From: Fratercula arctica
Taxonomy: Eukaryota > Chordata > Aves > Charadriiformes > Alcidae
Direction of reading: 5' to 3'
DNA length: 64,000 bases
Assembly (NCBI GenBank): GCA_947846985.1
Contig: CANTUZ010000014.1
Location: 8,177,738-8,241,737, forward strand
The notes under the pieces are model-generated. The model made no database searches, was not told the DNA's origin, and saw only the letters and a list, made by a program, of their open reading frames with translations. Positions 62,001-64,000 of this stretch are shown one piece after another (within the stretch, counting starts at the first letter, position 1; each line of letters begins with the position of its first letter). The position numbers and the translations under genes are program-made.

Positions 62001-62539
62001 CTGGACGTCATCGACGCCGCCGAGGCCTTCGTCGACATCGCCGTCATGAGCTACCTCCCCACCACCGAATTCTCCCGCCCCCAAAGGTCCGTACGATCCC
62101 ACGCCGATCCCACTTTGCCGGCGCCCCGGCGTTCCTAACTCTTCTTTTGCCCCCCACAGATTTTGGCCGGCCATCGATAACCGGTTGCGCCGAGCCGTCT
62201 TCGAGCGCGGCGTCAAGGTTCGCTTGTTGGCGGCTTGTTGGCGGCACAGCCGAGCCGACATGTTCCCCTTCCTCAAATCCCTCGCCGCCCTCGCCGACAA
62301 CCGCACCCGCTACGGCGTGGAGGTGGTGGGTACCGGGGGGGGCCGAGGGGACACCGCGGCGCGCCGGCGCGGCGACGTCTGGGCGGGTGACGGTCTCCTC
62401 GCTCCCCCCCCCCCCCCAACCCCTCCTCCCTCCCCGCAGCGGCTTTTCGTGGTGCCGGCCAGCGCGGCGCAAGCCCGCATCCCCTACGCCCGCGTCAACC
62501 ACGACAAGTACATGGTGACGGAGAAGGCGGCGTATATCG
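59092..62539 (+). CDS. PLD3: PLD3, endolysosomal 5' exonuclease, 3' end missing
   Basis: Type II membrane protein of the phospholipase D superfamily that degrades single-stranded nucleic acid in lysosomes. Exons: 59092-59118, 59820-59870, 60009-60163, 60245-60428, 61152-61272, 61369-61496, 61636-61836, 61947-62086, 62160-62325 and 62440-62539, phases all consistent, 424 codons. Short cytosolic start (MKPHGTYRQ), anchor [20 protein letters not shown] near residues 40-60, then LVESIPEGM and [20 protein letters not shown]. First HKD motif HTKFWLVD (His197, Lys199, Asp204); second HDKYMVTE (His412, Lys414, Glu419), with Glu in place of Asp as is usual for PLD3. About 65 C-terminal residues (normally starting TSNWSGNYF) are not in the window; the last exon seen ends with a proper donor. 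Confidence 0.94.
59150..59770. repeat. 51-bp satellite in PLD3 intron 1
   Basis: About 12 units of 51 bases with CATAGCTCCCTGCCCCATCC and CCCCAAAGTGGGGCACCCC; the latter part is an imperfect hairpin. The same unit family fills 62590-63895. Confidence 0.92.
60430..61010 (+). repeat. tandem array carrying decoy splice donors, PLD3 intron 4
   Basis: Units of 176-187 bases, each ending in GAACCCTCCGCTTCCCAG|GT, a copy of the last 18 bases of exon 60245-60428 with its donor. The real donor is at 60429; copies are at 60605, 60792 and 60971. A partial further unit leads into the true acceptor at 61150-61151. Confidence 0.9.
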
Positions 62540-62589
62540 GTGAGCGCGGCGCCGCGGCGGTGACGGGGGCGCGGGGCGGGGGGGCTGGT

Positions 62590-63895
62590 TTTGGAGGTGT
62601 CCTGGCACCCCCCAACACCAAAGTGGGGCGCCCCATAGCTCCCTGCCCCATCCTGGCATCCCCCAACACCAAAGTGGGGCGCCCCATAGCTCCCTGCCCC
62701 ATCCTGGCACCCCCCAACCCCAAAGTGGGGCACCCCATAGTGTCCTGGCACCCCCCAACCCCAAAGTGGTGGCACCCCATAGCTCCCTGCCCCATCCCGG
62801 CACCCCCCAACCCCCAAGTGGGGCACCCCATAGCTCCCTGCCCCATCCTGGCACCCCCCAACCCCAAAGTGGGGCACCCCATAGCTCCCTGCCCTGCCCC
62901 AGCACCCCCCAACCCCCAAGTGGGGCACCCCATAGCTCCCTGCCCCATCCTGGCACCCCCCAACCCCAAAGTGGGGTGCCCCATAGCTCCCTGCCCCATC
63001 CTGGCACCCCCCAACCCCAAAGTGGGGCACCCCATAGCTCCCTGCCCTGCCCCAGCACCCCCCAACCCCCAAGTGGGGCACCCCATAGCTCCCTGCCCCG
63101 TCCCAGCACCCCCCAACCCCAAAGTGGGGCGCCCCATAGCTCCCTGCCCCATCCTGGCACCCCCCAACCCCAAAGTGGGGCGCCCCATAGCTCCCTGCTC
63201 CATCCTGGCACGCCACAACCCCAAAGTGGGGCACCCCATAGCTCCCTGCTCCATCCTGGCACCCCCCAACCCCCAAGTGGGGCGCCCCATAGTGTCCTGG
63301 CACCCTAAAGTCCCAAATTGGGGTGCCCCATAGGGCCCTCCCTTCTACCCCCCAACCCCAAAGTGGGGCACTCCATAGCCCCCACCCCATCCTGGCACCC
63401 CCCAACCCCCAAGTGGGGCGCCCCATAGCTCCCTGCCCCATCCTGGCACCCCCCAACCCCAAAGTGGGGCACCCCATAGCTCCCTGCCCCATCCTGGCAC
63501 CCCTCAACCCCAAAGTGGGGGGGCCCCATAGCTCCCTGCCCCATCCCGGTACCCCCCAACCCCAAAGTGGGGCGCCCCATAGCTCCCTGCCCCATCCTGG
63601 CACCCCCCAACCCCAAAGTGGGGCGCCCCATAGCTCCCTGCCCCATCCCGGCACCCCACAACCCCAAAGTGGGGCACCCCATAGCTCCCTGCCCCGTCCC
63701 AGCACCCCACAACCCCCAAGTGGGGCGCCCCATAGCTCCCTGCCCCATCCTGGCACCCCCCAACCCCAAAGTGGGGCACCCCATAGCTCCCTGCCCCATC
63801 CTGGCACCCCCCCAACCCCCAAGTGGGGCGCCCCATAGCTCCCTGCCCCATCCTGGCACCCCCCAACCCCAAAGTGGGGCACCCCATAGCTCCCA
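62590..63895. repeat. 51-bp satellite after PLD3 exon 10
   Basis: About 25 units of the same 51-base family as in intron 1, starting 50 bases after the donor of exon 62440-62539. Confidence 0.92.
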
Positions 63896-63948
63896 TCCTG
63901 ACTCGGGGTGTCCCCGTCCCCCCCTCAATTCCCTGCCCCCCTTCCCAG

Positions 63949-63999
63949 CTGGACCCACGGGAGGACCGTGTGGGGCAGCCCCACTGCTCCCCACCGAAG
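63949..63999 (+). CDS. PLD3: second copy of PLD3 exon 2
   Basis: CTGGACCCACGGGAGGACCG onward matches exon 59820-59870 over all 51 bases with one difference (CTG to CCG, Leu to Pro, in the next-to-last codon), preceded by the same CCCTTCCCAG acceptor. About 50 bases of flanking intron also match, with three or four further differences. In a normal PLD3 gene the next exon should encode the C-terminal part. Either a mis-assembled loop through the 51-bp array or the start of a tandem partial duplicate. Confidence 0.7.
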   Translation, partial: MDPREDRVGQPHCSPPK

Positions 64000-64000
64000 G

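Overview
The window looks like part of a GC-rich bird microchromosome, or a very similar archosaur or reptile genome. The genes have vertebrate exon structures and amino acid sequences, introns are short, CpG-rich promoters are frequent, and almost every intron and spacer holds its own GC-rich minisatellite. All six genes belong to families found on human 19q13. The species cannot be read from the sequence alone.

The window spans two contigs joined by a 100-N gap at 13379-13478. The left contig (1-13378) begins inside GIPR, passes FBXO46 and ends inside QPCTL intron 1. The right contig (13479-64000) begins further upstream in GIPR and then covers the same stretch again (about 16209-29500). 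The left copy becomes dense with single-base insertions from about 5 kb onward, so the first 13.4 kb is most simply an unpolished redundant contig end and not a second locus. The non-redundant order is GIPR(+), FBXO46(+), QPCTL(+), AKT2(-), C19orf47 homologue(-), PLD3(+).

GIPR is a class B receptor for the incretin GIP. FBXO46 is a substrate adaptor of SCF ubiquitin ligases. QPCTL is the Golgi glutaminyl cyclase. AKT2 is the insulin-pathway kinase. The C19orf47 homologue is a poorly characterised nuclear protein with an N-terminal SAM-like domain. PLD3 is an endolysosomal 5' exonuclease of the phospholipase D superfamily. AKT2 (13 coding exons, 481 codons plus stop) and the C19orf47 homologue (8 coding exons, 367 codons plus stop) are fully intact in the raw sequence. 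QPCTL is intact apart from one base in a C run. GIPR and FBXO46 carry several homopolymer-type indels in the right copy. PLD3 lacks its last coding part.

The most unusual structures are two intronic tandem arrays, in the C19orf47 homologue and in PLD3, whose repeat unit includes the end of the neighbouring exon and its splice donor; each intron therefore carries several decoy 5' splice sites. A diverged second copy of PLD3 exon 2 also sits at the right edge of the window, behind the same 51-bp array that precedes the real exon 2. Other points of interest are a tandem array of NRF1-type sites upstream of QPCTL, a TGACGT cluster in GIPR, an inverted octamer palindrome upstream of AKT2, and a 19-bp GGAA-rich array in an AKT2 intron.
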